DNA from: Bradyrhizobium viridifuturi
GTDB lineage: Bacteria; Pseudomonadota; Alphaproteobacteria; Rhizobiales; Xanthobacteraceae
Direction of reading: 5' to 3'
DNA: 64,000 bases
Assembly: GCF_001238275.1 (NCBI RefSeq)
Contig: NZ_LGTB01000016.1
Coordinates: 1-64,000, forward strand
Both the position numbers and the translations under genes were made by a program. The notes below the pieces were generated by a model. That model was not told the origin of the DNA. It saw nothing but the letters and a program-made list of their open reading frames with translations, and ran no database searches. Positions 16,300 through 25,623 of the stretch are shown here, in pieces. Within the stretch, counting starts at the first letter, position 1, and each line of letters begins with the position of its first letter.

Positions 16300-17367
16300 A
16301 TGCACCTGAAAGCCCTGTTTCTTGCCGTCGCCGCCACCGTCGCGCTCGGTTCGTCCAATGCATCGGCGCAATCGGCCGCTGAACCGGCCTATGGGCCGGA
16401 GTTGCAGGGTTTCGAATATCCCTATCCGGTGCAGCATTATCGCTTCAGCTCGCAGGGGCAGGAGCTCGACATGGCCTATCTCGACGTCAAGCCGGCGACG
16501 CCGAACGGCCAGACCGCGGTGCTGCTGCACGGCAAGAATTTCTGCGCCGCGACCTGGGACGGCACCATCAAGGCGCTCAGCGGCGCCGGCTATCGCGTGA
16601 TCGCGATGGATCAGATCGGATTCTGCAAGTCCAGTAAGCCGGAGGGCTATCAGTTCACCTTCCAGCAGCTCGCCGGCAACAGCCGCGCGCTGCTGGCTTC
16701 TCTCGGGATCGATCGCTCAATCATGGTCGGCCATTCGACCGGCGGCATGCTCGCGATGCGCTACGCGCTGATGTATCCCGACGCCACCGATCGCCTGGTG
16801 CTGGTCGATCCGATCGGGCTCGAAGACTGGAAGGCCAAGGGCGTGCCGTGGCTCAGCCTCGACGGCTGGATGCAGCGCGAGACCCGCGTCACCGCCGACG
16901 GCATCCGCGCCTATGAGCGCGCCACCTACTACGCCGGCACCTGGGATCCGTCCTACGAGGTGTGGGTGCAGATGCTGGCCGGCATGTATCGCGGGGAGGA
17001 CCGTGCCGCCGTGGCGTCGAGCTCGGCGCGGCTCTACGACATGATCGCAACCCAGCCGGTGTTCTACGAATTCGAGCAGATCAAGCCGCCGACACTGCTG
17101 TTCGTCGGCGACAAGGACACCACCGCGATCGCCAAGGACACCGCGCCGCCGGAAATCCGCAAGACGCTCGGCAATTATCCGGTGCTCGGCAAGGAGGCCG
17201 CCAAGCGGATCCCGCATATCCAGCTGATCGAATTCCCCGACCTCGGCCATTCACCGCAGATCCAGGCGCCGGCGCGCTTCCACGCAGCGCTGCTCGGCTG
17301 GCTGCAGCATCCGGAGACCGGGCGCGGCGCTGGTCAAGTAGCGGCCGTGCGGCTCAGGGCAGGGTGA
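16300..17367 (+). CDS. Secreted alpha/beta hydrolase
   Basis: 355 residues from ATG 16300 with a signal peptide (LFLAVAATVALGSSNASAQS, cleavage after ASA). The catalytic triad is visible: nucleophile S146 in VGHSTGG, an acid at D271 or D273 in FVGDKDTTA, and H317 in DLGHSPQ. The oxyanion region is LLHGKNFCAATW. The substrate of this periplasmic hydrolase is unknown. The phzF-like gene follows after 14 bases and may be co-transcribed. Confidence 0.88.
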   Translation: MHLKALFLAVAATVALGSSNASAQSAAEPAYGPELQGFEYPYPVQHYRFSSQGQELDMAYLDVKPATPNGQTAVLLHGKNFCAATWDGTIKALSGAGYRVIAMDQIGFCKSSKPEGYQFTFQQLAGNSRALLASLGIDRSIMVGHSTGGMLAMRYALMYPDATDRLVLVDPIGLEDWKAKGVPWLSLDGWMQRETRVTADGIRAYERATYYAGTWDPSYEVWVQMLAGMYRGEDRAAVASSSARLYDMIATQPVFYEFEQIKPPTLLFVGDKDTTAIAKDTAPPEIRKTLGNYPVLGKEAAKRIPHIQLIEFPDLGHSPQIQAPARFHAALLGWLQHPETGRGAGQVAAVRLRAG

Positions 17368-17381
17368 TTGGGGACGACACC

Positions 17382-18257
17382 ATGACGACGGTGGAACTGG
17401 TGAGCGTGTTCACGGCGGATGGGCAGGGCGGCAATCCCTGTCCGATCGTGGTCGATGCCAGCGGCATGAGTGCGTCCGAGATGCAGGATGTCGCGCGACA
17501 CCATGGTCACGAGTCCGGCTTCGTGTTGCCGGCCGAGAGCGACGATTTTGACGCGACGTTCCGCTTCTTCGTTCCGAACCACGAAATGGAAATGTGCGGC
17601 CACGCCACCATCGGTGCGCTCTGGCTGCTGGCCCGCCATGGAAAGCTGCCCGGCGATACGATCCGGATCTCGACGCGCAGCGGTCCCGTCACCGGCTTCA
17701 TCAGCCGCAATCGTCAGGGCGAGCCCAGTGTCGAGATCACCCAGCCGGCGGGAAAGACGGTTCCATTGACCGCGAGCCAGCGCGATGACGTGCTACGGGC
17801 CCTTGCGGTGGGGCCGGATGCGATCGGCGGAGCAACGCCGTGCAATGCGGTCACTTCGCGGATCAAGACCTTGATCCCGATGCGGTCTCCCGAAGCGTTG
17901 AATGCGCTCAATCCGGCGGTCGAGCACGTCGAGGCGGTGTGCGGCCGGATCGGATCGACCGGACTCTATCCGTTCACCGTGATCGACCGCGAGGCCCGCC
18001 TGTTCGAGGCGCGCCAATTCCCGCGCTCGTCCGGCTATCGGGAAGATGCTGCAACCGGGATCGCGGCTGCCGCGCTGGCTTTTGGTCTGCTCGATAGCGG
18101 TCTGGTGACCCCGAACGACGAGGAGATTCGAATCCTCCAGGGCAGGGCGATGGGGCGCCTGTCGGAGATTCGCGTTCGGATCGGTTTTGCCGGCGGCCGC
18201 CCGGTCGGCTGCCTGCTTGGCGGCAACGTCGCATTGATGGCTGAGCCATCGCGATGA
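17382..18257 (+). CDS. PhzF family isomerase/epimerase-like protein
   Basis: 291 residues from ATG 17382. The family features are GNPCPIVVDASG near the N-terminus, the catalytic Glu in HHGHESGFVLP, FFVPNHEMEMCGHATIGALW in the first half, and REDAATGIAAAALAFGLL in the second, which is the internally duplicated PhzF fold. PhzF enzymes isomerise small acids such as trans-2,3-dihydro-3-hydroxyanthranilate, but most homologues, including this one, have unknown substrates. No phenazine genes are near. Confidence 0.9.
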   Translation: MTTVELVSVFTADGQGGNPCPIVVDASGMSASEMQDVARHHGHESGFVLPAESDDFDATFRFFVPNHEMEMCGHATIGALWLLARHGKLPGDTIRISTRSGPVTGFISRNRQGEPSVEITQPAGKTVPLTASQRDDVLRALAVGPDAIGGATPCNAVTSRIKTLIPMRSPEALNALNPAVEHVEAVCGRIGSTGLYPFTVIDREARLFEARQFPRSSGYREDAATGIAAAALAFGLLDSGLVTPNDEEIRILQGRAMGRLSEIRVRIGFAGGRPVGCLLGGNVALMAEPSR

Positions 18258-18298
18258 GATGAGCCGGCCGTGCGAGGCGCCGGTTCTGCGGGAACAGT

Positions 18299-18811
18299 CT
18301 AGCCCTGCTCGGCGTTTCTCTTCGTGCGCTCCCGCGCGCTGGCGTGCAGCGGCGACGATCGCCGCGCGCCGGGGCCCGGATGCACATGGACGTGCTTGGC
18401 GCTCAGCGGCTCGCCGCATTCCGAGCAAACCATGACGGGATCGAACATCTTCCCGCAGCTCTTGTGTTCGTGCAGCAGCGGCCGGCCGCGCGCGTCGACC
18501 ATGTGGATGTTGCCCCAGTGCACGATCGACATGATGATCGGATAGAGATCGAGCCCCTTTTGCGTCAGGATGTATTCGTAGCGCTTCGGCGCTTCCTGAT
18601 AGGGAATCTTGCGCAGCACGCCGAAGCGCACCAGCTTCTTCAGCCGATCGGCGAGCAGATGCCGGGTGATCCCGAGCGAGGCCTGGAAGTCATCGAACCT
18701 GCGGATGCGCAGGAAACATTCGCGCAGGATCAACAGGCTCCAGCGGTCGCCGATCACGGCGACCGTACGGGCCAGCGAGCACGGCTCCTCCTCGAGGGCA
18801 TCCCATTTCAT
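18299..18811 (-). CDS. HxlR-family transcriptional regulator with C-terminal zinc-ribbon-like tail
   Basis: 170 residues from ATG 18811. It has a winged-helix HxlR domain (CSLARTVAVIGDRWSLLILR, FDDFQASLGITRHLLADRL, YEYILTQKGLDLYPII) with the conserved N-terminal Cys that often senses redox or electrophiles. The extra tail (HEHKSCGKMFDPVMVCSECG) has three Cys and several His, probably a metal site. It is divergent from the catabolic operon, and two matching palindromes lie between them, so it is the likely regulator. Confidence 0.88.
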   Translation of the reverse strand: MKWDALEEEPCSLARTVAVIGDRWSLLILRECFLRIRRFDDFQASLGITRHLLADRLKKLVRFGVLRKIPYQEAPKRYEYILTQKGLDLYPIIMSIVHWGNIHMVDARGRPLLHEHKSCGKMFDPVMVCSECGEPLSAKHVHVHPGPGARRSSPLHASARERTKRNAEQG

Positions 18812-18849
18812 CAGCGTCTCCAGCGGTCTGCGACGGCATCGCACCTAAA

Positions 18850-18868
18850 ATTCTAAAACAGAACTAAT
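18850..18868. promoter_or_regulatory. Operator-like palindrome at the hxlR promoter
   Basis: ATTCTAAAACAGAACTAAT contains the near-palindrome TTCTAAAACAGAA, about 40 bases upstream of the hxlR start. It matches the copy at 18936-18952 at nearly every position, so the regulator probably binds its own promoter. Confidence 0.65.
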
Positions 18869-18930
18869 GCCATTTCAATAGGATGCCTCTGATGTAGCCC
18901 CGATACCCGCATTGGATGACAAATATCATA

Positions 18931-18958
18931 TTGACAGTTCTAAAATAGAACTTATGGT
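18931..18958 (+). promoter_or_regulatory. Promoter and operator of the catabolic operon
   Basis: TTGACA (18931-18936) is followed after 16 bases by TATGGT (18953-18958), a plausible -35/-10 pair. The spacer is almost filled by the perfect palindrome AGTTCTAAAATAGAACT (18936-18952). A protein bound here would block polymerase, so HxlR-type repression relieved by a pathway substrate is the simplest model. Confidence 0.7.
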
Positions 18959-19019
18959 CCGGGCCACGATCAACCGGCAGCGACAGGCGATTGCTGCCAC
19001 TCGAAGGGAAGGGCGTTCC

Positions 19020-19658
19020 ATGGCTGCTCCGCTCAAGGTCGAATTCCACTTTGATTTCGGAAGCCCCAACGCCTATCTCGCCGAGCTCGCGCTGCCCGGC
19101 ATCGAGCAGCGCACCAGCGTGAAGTTCGACTACGTCCCGGTGCTGCTCGGCGGCGTCTACAAGGCGACCGGCAACATGTCGCCGGGCGAGTCGCTGCGCG
19201 GGATCAAGAACAAGCCGGAATACAACGCGCTCGAGACCGAGCGCTTCCTGCGCCGCCACAGCATCACGACCTTCACGTCGAACCCGTTCTTTCCGGTCAA
19301 CACGCTGATGCTGATGCGCGGCGTCGTCGCAGCCGATTTCGAGGGGCTGTTCGAGCCCTACTTCCGCGCCGCCTATCACCACATGTGGTCCGAACCCAAG
19401 AAGATGGACGATCCGCAGGTGTTCCGCGAGGCGTTCCTGTCCTCGGGCATCGACATCGATCGCATCATCGCCCGCGCCCAGCAGGATGAGGTGAAGAAGA
19501 AGCTGATCGACAACACCAGCAATGCCGTGGCGCGCGGCTCGTTCGGGTCGCCGACCTTCTTTGTCGGCGACGAGATCTTCTTCGGCAAGGACCGCCTGCG
19601 CGAGGTCGAGGACGAGATCGTCGCGCAGTTGGCAGCGAGGCAGCGCAAGACCGCCTGA
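19020..19658 (+). CDS. 2-hydroxychromene-2-carboxylate isomerase-like protein (DsbA fold, kappa-GST family)
   Basis: 212 residues from ATG 19020; the longer frame from 18912 would begin upstream of the promoter. It has the family opening VEFHFDFGSPNAYLAELAL, the motif NPFFPVNTLMLMRG, and the C-terminal GSFGSPTFFVGDEIFFGKDR. Characterised relatives isomerise 2-hydroxychromene-2-carboxylate in naphthalene breakdown using glutathione. Many homologues serve other pathways, so the exact reaction is open. First gene of the operon. Confidence 0.88.
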   Translation: MAAPLKVEFHFDFGSPNAYLAELALPGIEQRTSVKFDYVPVLLGGVYKATGNMSPGESLRGIKNKPEYNALETERFLRRHSITTFTSNPFFPVNTLMLMRGVVAADFEGLFEPYFRAAYHHMWSEPKKMDDPQVFREAFLSSGIDIDRIIARAQQDEVKKKLIDNTSNAVARGSFGSPTFFVGDEIFFGKDRLREVEDEIVAQLAARQRKTA

Positions 19659-19716
19659 GCGGTAAATTCCCCAACACAACAAATCCAGCCAAAACGGCTG
19701 CGACAGGGAGGTTTCA

Positions 19717-21264
19717 GTGCAGGCGTCGATCCAGATCGTTGAAGGAAGTGTGGAAGGCCTGCCGAACCGCATCCACGAGGTGATCAATCACCACGTCGTG
19801 GCGACGCCGCATCATCCGGCGCTGATCGACGACAAGATGCGATTGACCTATCGCGAGCTCGATCAGGCGGTCGATCGTGTCGCCGCCGCATTGCAGGCGC
19901 TCGGCATCCGCGCCGGCGACCGCATGATGATCGTGAGCGAGAACTCGATACCGCTCGCCTGCCTGCTGCTGGCGGCGAGCCGGCTCGATGTCTGGTCGAT
20001 CGTGGTCAATCCCCGGCTGTCGCCGCGTGAGCTCGACCAGATCAGGGATCACAGCGGCGCGCGCCGCGTGCTGCTGACCGCCGACGTTTCGCAGGAGGCG
20101 GCCGCGCATGCCGCGCGCTATGAGGCTGCCATTCAGGATGTCGGACCGCTCCGCGGCATCGCGGTCACCACTCTGAACCTGGCAACGGTGGCCGAGCCGG
20201 TCGAGGTCGACGGTGCAAACCAGGTCGCCGTCCTCATCTACACATCAGGCACGACGGGCGCGCCGAAGGGCGTGATGCTGACCCACCGCAATCTCCTGTT
20301 CAGCGCCCGCGGCACCGCGGCGTTCCGCAAGATGACGGCCGACGATGTGCAGTATTGCGTGCTGCCGATCTCGCATATCGTCGGCATCTCGTTGCTGACG
20401 ATGACCTTGATGGTCGGCGCGACCGTGCGCCTGGTCGCCAAGTACGATCCGGCGGCACTGGTCAAGGCGATGGCCGAGGAAGGCATCACGATCCTGAACG
20501 GCGTGCCCGCGACCTACCAGCGCCTGCTCGAGTACCGGCGCAATGCCGGCCTACAGAGGCTCGATCGCGGCCGGTTGCGCGTGATCTCGGTGGCCGGCGC
20601 GCCGCTCGACCTCGACCTCAAGACCAGGGTCGAGCAGGAGCTCGGCCTGCCGTTGCTCAACGGTTACGGCATCACCGAATGCTCGCCCGGCATCTCCGGC
20701 GTCCGGCCGGACAATCCGCGGGCGGACCACGCCGTCGGCGCGGTCATGCCGGGCCTCGAAGCAAAGCTGGTCGACCGCGATCTCAAGCCGGTCGCAGACG
20801 GTGAGGTCGGCGAGCTCCACGTCCGCGGCCCAAACGTGATGCGCGGCTATTACCGCGCCCCCGATCTGACCGCCAAGGCGATCGACCCCGACGGCTGGTT
20901 CAATACCGGCGATCTGGCCCGCTTCCAGGATGGCGTCCTCTACATCGTCGGGCGCACCAAGGAGATGATCATCCGTTCCGGATTCAACGTCTATCCGGCC
21001 GAGATCGAGGCGGTGCTGAGCACGCATGACGCAGTTGTGCAGTGCGCCGTGGTCGGCCGGCCGGTCGAGGGCAATGAGGAGGTCGTCGCCTTCGTGCAGC
21101 TGATCAAGGGCTCGACGGCCACGGTGCAGGACCTGATGGCCCATGTTGCCCCGCAACTCACCTCGTACAAGCGCCCGTCGGAGATTATCCTGATGGATGC
21201 GCTGCCCGCGACATCGACGGGCAAGCTCCTGAAGCACAAGCTGGCGGAGTCGCTGCGCAGCTGA
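19717..21264 (+). CDS. Acyl-CoA synthetase (class I adenylate-forming ligase)
   Basis: 515 residues. It starts at GTG 19717 with GGGAGG six bases upstream. The AMP-binding motif is LIYTSGTTGAPKGVMLTHRN, the core A8/hinge region GWFNTGDLARFQDGVLYIVG is followed by RTKEMIIRSGFNVYPAEIEA, and the C-terminal catalytic Lys lies in TSTGKLLKHKL. It activates a carboxylic acid to its CoA thioester and is thus the probable entry step for the pathway encoded downstream. Confidence 0.92.
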   Translation: MQASIQIVEGSVEGLPNRIHEVINHHVVATPHHPALIDDKMRLTYRELDQAVDRVAAALQALGIRAGDRMMIVSENSIPLACLLLAASRLDVWSIVVNPRLSPRELDQIRDHSGARRVLLTADVSQEAAAHAARYEAAIQDVGPLRGIAVTTLNLATVAEPVEVDGANQVAVLIYTSGTTGAPKGVMLTHRNLLFSARGTAAFRKMTADDVQYCVLPISHIVGISLLTMTLMVGATVRLVAKYDPAALVKAMAEEGITILNGVPATYQRLLEYRRNAGLQRLDRGRLRVISVAGAPLDLDLKTRVEQELGLPLLNGYGITECSPGISGVRPDNPRADHAVGAVMPGLEAKLVDRDLKPVADGEVGELHVRGPNVMRGYYRAPDLTAKAIDPDGWFNTGDLARFQDGVLYIVGRTKEMIIRSGFNVYPAEIEAVLSTHDAVVQCAVVGRPVEGNEEVVAFVQLIKGSTATVQDLMAHVAPQLTSYKRPSEIILMDALPATSTGKLLKHKLAESLRS

Positions 21265-21313
21265 GGCTGACGCCAGCGCAAGACAGTTCACTCTAACAAG
21301 ACCGGAGTCCACC

Positions 21314-22051
21314 ATGCAGAAGAGAAACAAGACGGTTGCCGTCATTGGTGCCGGTGATTTCATCGGCGGCGAGATCGCCAAGAAGTTTGCATCCGAAGGC
21401 TTCACGATCTTCGCCGGCCGCCGCAACGGCGACAAGCTCGCGCCGCTGGTCAAGGAGATCGAGGCCGCCGGCGGCGAGATCCACGCGCGCTCGCTCGACG
21501 CGCGCAAGGAGGAGGAGATCACTGCCTTCCTCAATGACGCCGACAAGCATGCGCCGCTGGAGGTCTGCATCTTCAACATCGGCGCCAACGTCAATTTCCC
21601 GATTCTGGAGACCACCGAGCGCGTGTTCCGCAAGGTCTGGGAAATGGCCTGCTACTCCGGCTTCCTGGCCGGGCGCGAGGCAGCGCGGTTGATGACGGCG
21701 CGCGGTGAGGGCAACATCTTCTTCACCGGCGCCACCGCGTCGCTGCGCGGCGGCAGCGGCTATGCCGCCTTTGCCAGCGCCAAGTTCGGCCTGCGCGCCG
21801 TGGCGCAGGCGATGGCGCGTGAGCTCGGACCGAAGAACATCCATGTCGCGCACCTGATCATCGATTCCGGCGTCGACACCGAATGGGTGCGGCAGCGCCG
21901 CATCGAGGCGCTCGGCCCGAACGCGCTCGACAATCCCGATCTCCTGATGCCGCCGGCATCGGTCGCCGCGTCGTACTGGCAGCTCTATCAGCAGCCGAAG
22001 AGCGCCTGGACCTTCGAGCTGGAAATCCGGCCCTTCGGCGAGAAGTGGTAG
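21314..22051 (+). CDS. SDR-family protein with Phe in place of the catalytic Tyr
   Basis: 245 residues, Rossmann fold with VAVIGAGDFIGGEIAKKF at the N-terminus. The usual YxxxK position reads FASAK in GYAAFASAKFGLRAV, so the canonical catalytic Tyr is missing. The C-terminus SAWTFELEIRPFGEKW is nearly the same as that of the second SDR in this operon (29492-30193), so the two are paralogues. It may be a noncanonical or partner subunit in 3-hydroxyacyl-CoA or ring-ketone metabolism. It lies 49 bases after the ligase gene. Confidence 0.85.
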   Translation: MQKRNKTVAVIGAGDFIGGEIAKKFASEGFTIFAGRRNGDKLAPLVKEIEAAGGEIHARSLDARKEEEITAFLNDADKHAPLEVCIFNIGANVNFPILETTERVFRKVWEMACYSGFLAGREAARLMTARGEGNIFFTGATASLRGGSGYAAFASAKFGLRAVAQAMARELGPKNIHVAHLIIDSGVDTEWVRQRRIEALGPNALDNPDLLMPPASVAASYWQLYQQPKSAWTFELEIRPFGEKW

Positions 22052-22063
22052 GGAGCGGGTCCG

Positions 22064-23244
22064 ATGGAGCTCGCGCTATCCCCTGACGATGCGGTGTTTC
22101 GCGACGAGGTTCGCGCCTTCATCAAGGACAATTATCCGGCGGAGATGCGTGTCGCCAATCCGGAGACCGATCTTTCCAAGGAGCAGATGCTGTTGTGGCA
22201 TCGCATCCTGCACGACAAGGGCTGGATCGCGCCGCTCTGGCCGAAGGAATATGGCGGGCCCGGCTGGTCGATCACCCGCCGCTTCATCTTCGAGCAGGAG
22301 ACGACGCGCGCCGGCACCATGCCGCCGCTGGCATTCAGCGTCACCATGGTCGGTCCGGTCATCTACACCTTCGGCAACGCCGCGCAGAAGGCGAAGTTCT
22401 TGCCGCGCATCCTGTCAGGCGAGGACTGGTGGTGCCAGGCTATTCGGAGCCGGGCTCGGGCTCCGATCTCGCCACCGTTCGCACCAAGGCGGTGCGCGAC
22501 GGCGACCACTACATCGTCAACGGCCACAAGACCTGGACCACGCTGGCGCAGCACGCCGACTGGATCTTCTGCCTGGTCCGGACCGATCTCGCTGCGAAGC
22601 CGCAATCCGGCATCTCGTTCCTGCTGATCGACATGAAATCGCCGGGTGTCACCGTGCGCCCGATCATCACGATTGATGGCTCGCACGAGGTCAATGACGT
22701 CTTCCTGGAAAACGTCCGCGTCCCCGCCGAGAACCTGATCGGCGAGGAAAACAAGGGCTGGACCTACGCCAAATTCCTGCTCGGCAATGAGCGCACCAGC
22801 ATGGCCGGCATCGGCCGCTCGACGCGCTACATCGATCGGCTGAAGAAGATCGTGAAGGCCGAGATCCCGGAAGACGATCCGGCGCATCTGGAGTTCATCA
22901 GGGACATTGCCCGCGTCGAGCTCGACGTGCTGGCATTGGAGGCGACCGAGCTACGAGTCGTCGCCCAGATGGCCCGCGGCATCGATCCGGGGCCGGCGGC
23001 CTCGCTGTTCAAGATCCGCGGCACCGAGATCTTTCAGAACATCACCGAGCTGACGCATCGGGCGATCGGCAATTACGGGCTGGCGATCCGCGAGCATCCG
23101 GTCAGCGCCAACCACTTCATGCCGGGCCCGGACTATGGCCACACGGCCTCTGAGAAATATCTCAACTCGCGCAAGCTCTCGATCTACGGCGGATCGAACG
23201 AGATCCAGCGCAACATCATCGCCAAGGCGGTGCTCGGACTTTAG
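22064..23244 (+). pseudogene. Acyl-CoA dehydrogenase (first of two), frame broken by a one-base deletion
   Basis: Starts MELALSPDDAVFRDEVRAFI with LWPKEYGGPGWS in the N-terminal helical domain. The frame breaks near 22440; restoring one G (CAGGCTAT to CAGGGCTAT) yields the expected CQGYSEPGSGSDLATVRT FAD-site motif. The C-terminal domain ends with SIYGGSNEIQRNIIAKAVLG. Full length would be about 393 residues. FAD-dependent alpha,beta-desaturation of an acyl-CoA is the expected role. A second dehydrogenase gene follows after 23 bases, an arrangement seen for heteromeric enzymes that act on bulky cyclic acyl-CoAs. Confidence 0.9.
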
Positions 23245-23267
23245 CAATCGCGCCACGAGAGGATCGG

Positions 23268-24398
23268 ATGGATATCCAGTTCACGGAAGAGCAGGAATTG
23301 TTGCGGTCCAGCGTGCAGCGGCTGCTGCGCGACCAGTATGATTTCGACGCCCGCCGCAAGATCGTCGCGAGCGAAGAGGGGCTTGGCCGCAGGCAATGGG
23401 ATGAATTCGCCGAACTCGGCCTGCTCGCCGCGCCGTTCTCGGAAGCTGTCGGCGGCTTCGGCGGCGGGCCGCTGTCGACCATGATCATTATGCACGAGTT
23501 CGGCCGGCATCTCGTGGTCGAGCCGTTCGTCGAGACGGTCGTGGTGGCCGGCAGCCTGATCGAGCGGGCGGGTTCCGACGCGCAGAAGCAGGCCTACATC
23601 GCCGACATCATCGTGGGATCGAAGCTCTGGGCGCTGGCCTGGACCGAGAAGACTTCGCGCTTCGATCTGGCGACCGTCACGACCACCGCGCACCGGGACG
23701 GTGACGATTACCTGCTGAGCGGGGAGAAGACCGCGGTCATCGCCGCGCCGTGGGCGGACTATCTCATCGTCTCCGCGCGCACCTCGGGCCATCGCCACGA
23801 CCGCGGCGGCGTCAGCCTGTTCGTGGTCGATCGTCGCGCCGCGAACCTCGACCTGCAAAGCTTCAAGACGATCGATGGCCGCCGGGCGGCGGAGATCAGC
23901 CTGCGCGGCGTGCGCGGGGAGTTGTTGGGCCGGGAAGGTGAAGGTGTCGCCGCGCTGGAAGCCTGCCGCAATCGCGCCATCGGCGCGCTCTGTGCCGAGG
24001 CGGTCGGCGCGATCGGCGAGCTGAACGACGCGACACTGGATTACTCCAAGACGCGGAAGCAGTTCGGCGTCACGATCGGTAGCTTCCAGGTGCTGCAGCA
24101 CCGGATGGTCGACATGTTCATCGCGCATCAGGAGGCGCTGTCCCTGATGCAGCATCTCAGCCTCAGTCTCAACGACGATGAGGCCAGCCTCTCGCGGCTG
24201 GCTTCGGGCGCCAAATCCAAGATCGGCTATGCCGGCAAGTTCGTGGCCGATCAGGCGGTGCAACTGCATGGCGGCATGGGCATGACCGACGAGCTGAACG
24301 TCGGCCATTATTTCAAGCGGATTTCCTCCATCAACATCCAGTTCGGCGATCCCGCCTATCACGTGCTGCGCTACGCGCAGCTCGACGCGGTCGCCTGA
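23268..24398 (+). CDS. Acyl-CoA dehydrogenase (second of two)
   Basis: 376 residues. It has the N-terminal domain MDIQFTEEQELLRSSVQRLL, a middle beta domain with WTEKTSRFDLATVTTTAHRD, where the usual EPGSGSD motif is replaced by EKTSRFD, and the C-terminal domain QLHGGMGMTDELNVGHYFKR. The altered FAD-loop suggests this subunit may be partly degenerate and work with the neighbouring dehydrogenase as an alpha-beta complex. That is inference from the tandem layout. Confidence 0.9.
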   Translation: MDIQFTEEQELLRSSVQRLLRDQYDFDARRKIVASEEGLGRRQWDEFAELGLLAAPFSEAVGGFGGGPLSTMIIMHEFGRHLVVEPFVETVVVAGSLIERAGSDAQKQAYIADIIVGSKLWALAWTEKTSRFDLATVTTTAHRDGDDYLLSGEKTAVIAAPWADYLIVSARTSGHRHDRGGVSLFVVDRRAANLDLQSFKTIDGRRAAEISLRGVRGELLGREGEGVAALEACRNRAIGALCAEAVGAIGELNDATLDYSKTRKQFGVTIGSFQVLQHRMVDMFIAHQEALSLMQHLSLSLNDDEASLSRLASGAKSKIGYAGKFVADQAVQLHGGMGMTDELNVGHYFKRISSINIQFGDPAYHVLRYAQLDAVA

Positions 24399-24415
24399 AG
24401 TCAAAGAGGTTAAGC

Positions 24416-25602
24416 ATGTCACAAGATGCAGTCATTGTTTCCACCGCGCGCACCGGCGTCGGCAAGGCCTATCGCGGCGCGCTCAACAACACCGACGGCC
24501 CGACCCTGGCCGGCCACGTGATGGCGGAAGCCGTGAAGCGCGCCGGCATCGCGCCCGGCGAGGTCGAGGACGTGGTGATGGGCTGCGCGATGCAGCAGGG
24601 CACCATGGTGATGAACGTCGCGCGCAAGGGCGCGATCCGCGCCGGGCTTCCGGTTACCGTTGCCGGCACCACGATCGACCGGCAATGCGCCTCCGGCCTG
24701 CAGGCGATCGCGGTCGCCGCGCGTTCGGTCATGCTTGATGGCGTCGAGATCGCGATCGGCGGCGGCATCGAGTCGATCAGCCTGGTGCAGAACGAGCACA
24801 TGAACCGGTTTCACGCCGTCGACGACGAGCTGATGGCGATGAAGCCCGAGATGTACATGTCGATGCTGGAGACCGCCGAGGTCGTCGCTGAGCGCTATGG
24901 GATCGGCCGCGATCAGCAGGACGAGTACAGCCTCGAATGCCAGCGCCGCGTCGGCGCCGCGCTGCAGGGCGGCCGCTTCAACGACGAGATCGTGCCGTTC
25001 ACGACCAAGATGGCCGTGGTCAACAAGGACACCAAGGAGGTCAGCTTCCAGCAGGTGACCTTGGCGAAGGATGAGGCCCGCGGCCGGACACCACGGCGGA
25101 CGGCCTAGCCAAGATCAAGCCGGTGTTCGAGGGCAAGACCATCAGCGCCGGCAACGCCAGCCAGCTCTCGGACGGCGCCTCGGCCTGCGTGATCATGAGC
25201 GACAAGGTCGCCGCGCAGAAGGGCATCAAGCCGCTCGGCATCTTCCGCGGCTTCGTCGCCGCCGGCGTCGAGCCGGACGAGATGGGCGTCGGCCCGGTCG
25301 CCGCGATCCCGCGGCTGTTGAAGCGGCACAACCTCAGGATCGACGACATCGATCTCTGGGAGCTTAACGAGGCCTACGCGGTGCAGGTGATCTATTGCCG
25401 CGACAAGCTCGGCATCGATCCTGACAAGCTGAACGTCAACGGCGGCTCGATCGCGATCGGCCATCCCTACGGCATGACCGGCGCGCGACTCACCGGGCAT
25501 CTCCTGATCGAGGGGCGGCGGCGCAAGGCCAAATACGGCGTGGTGACCATGTGCATCGGCGGCGGCATGGGCGCGGCCGGTTTGTTCGAAATTATCCACT
25601 GA
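24416..25602 (+). pseudogene. Acetyl-CoA acetyltransferase (thiolase), frame broken by a one-base deletion
   Basis: Begins MSQDAVIVSTARTGVGKAYR with nucleophile C91 in DRQCASGLQAIAV. After the break near 25075 the frame resumes as PRPDTTADGLAKIKPVFEGK and keeps the His motif GGSIAIGHPYGMTGAR and the second Cys in TMCIGGGMGAAG. Restoring one G in GAGGCCCG gives an unbroken protein of about 395 residues. It would cleave a 3-ketoacyl-CoA at the end of the beta-oxidation-like sequence of this operon. Confidence 0.9.
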
Positions 25603-25623
25603 TCGGAAACGCGGGAGAGACTT

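Noticed and set aside
18912..19019. Longer N-terminus for the isomerase-like gene from 18912
   Set aside because: It would place the start upstream of the promoter and inside the operator; ATG 19020 begins the conserved domain.
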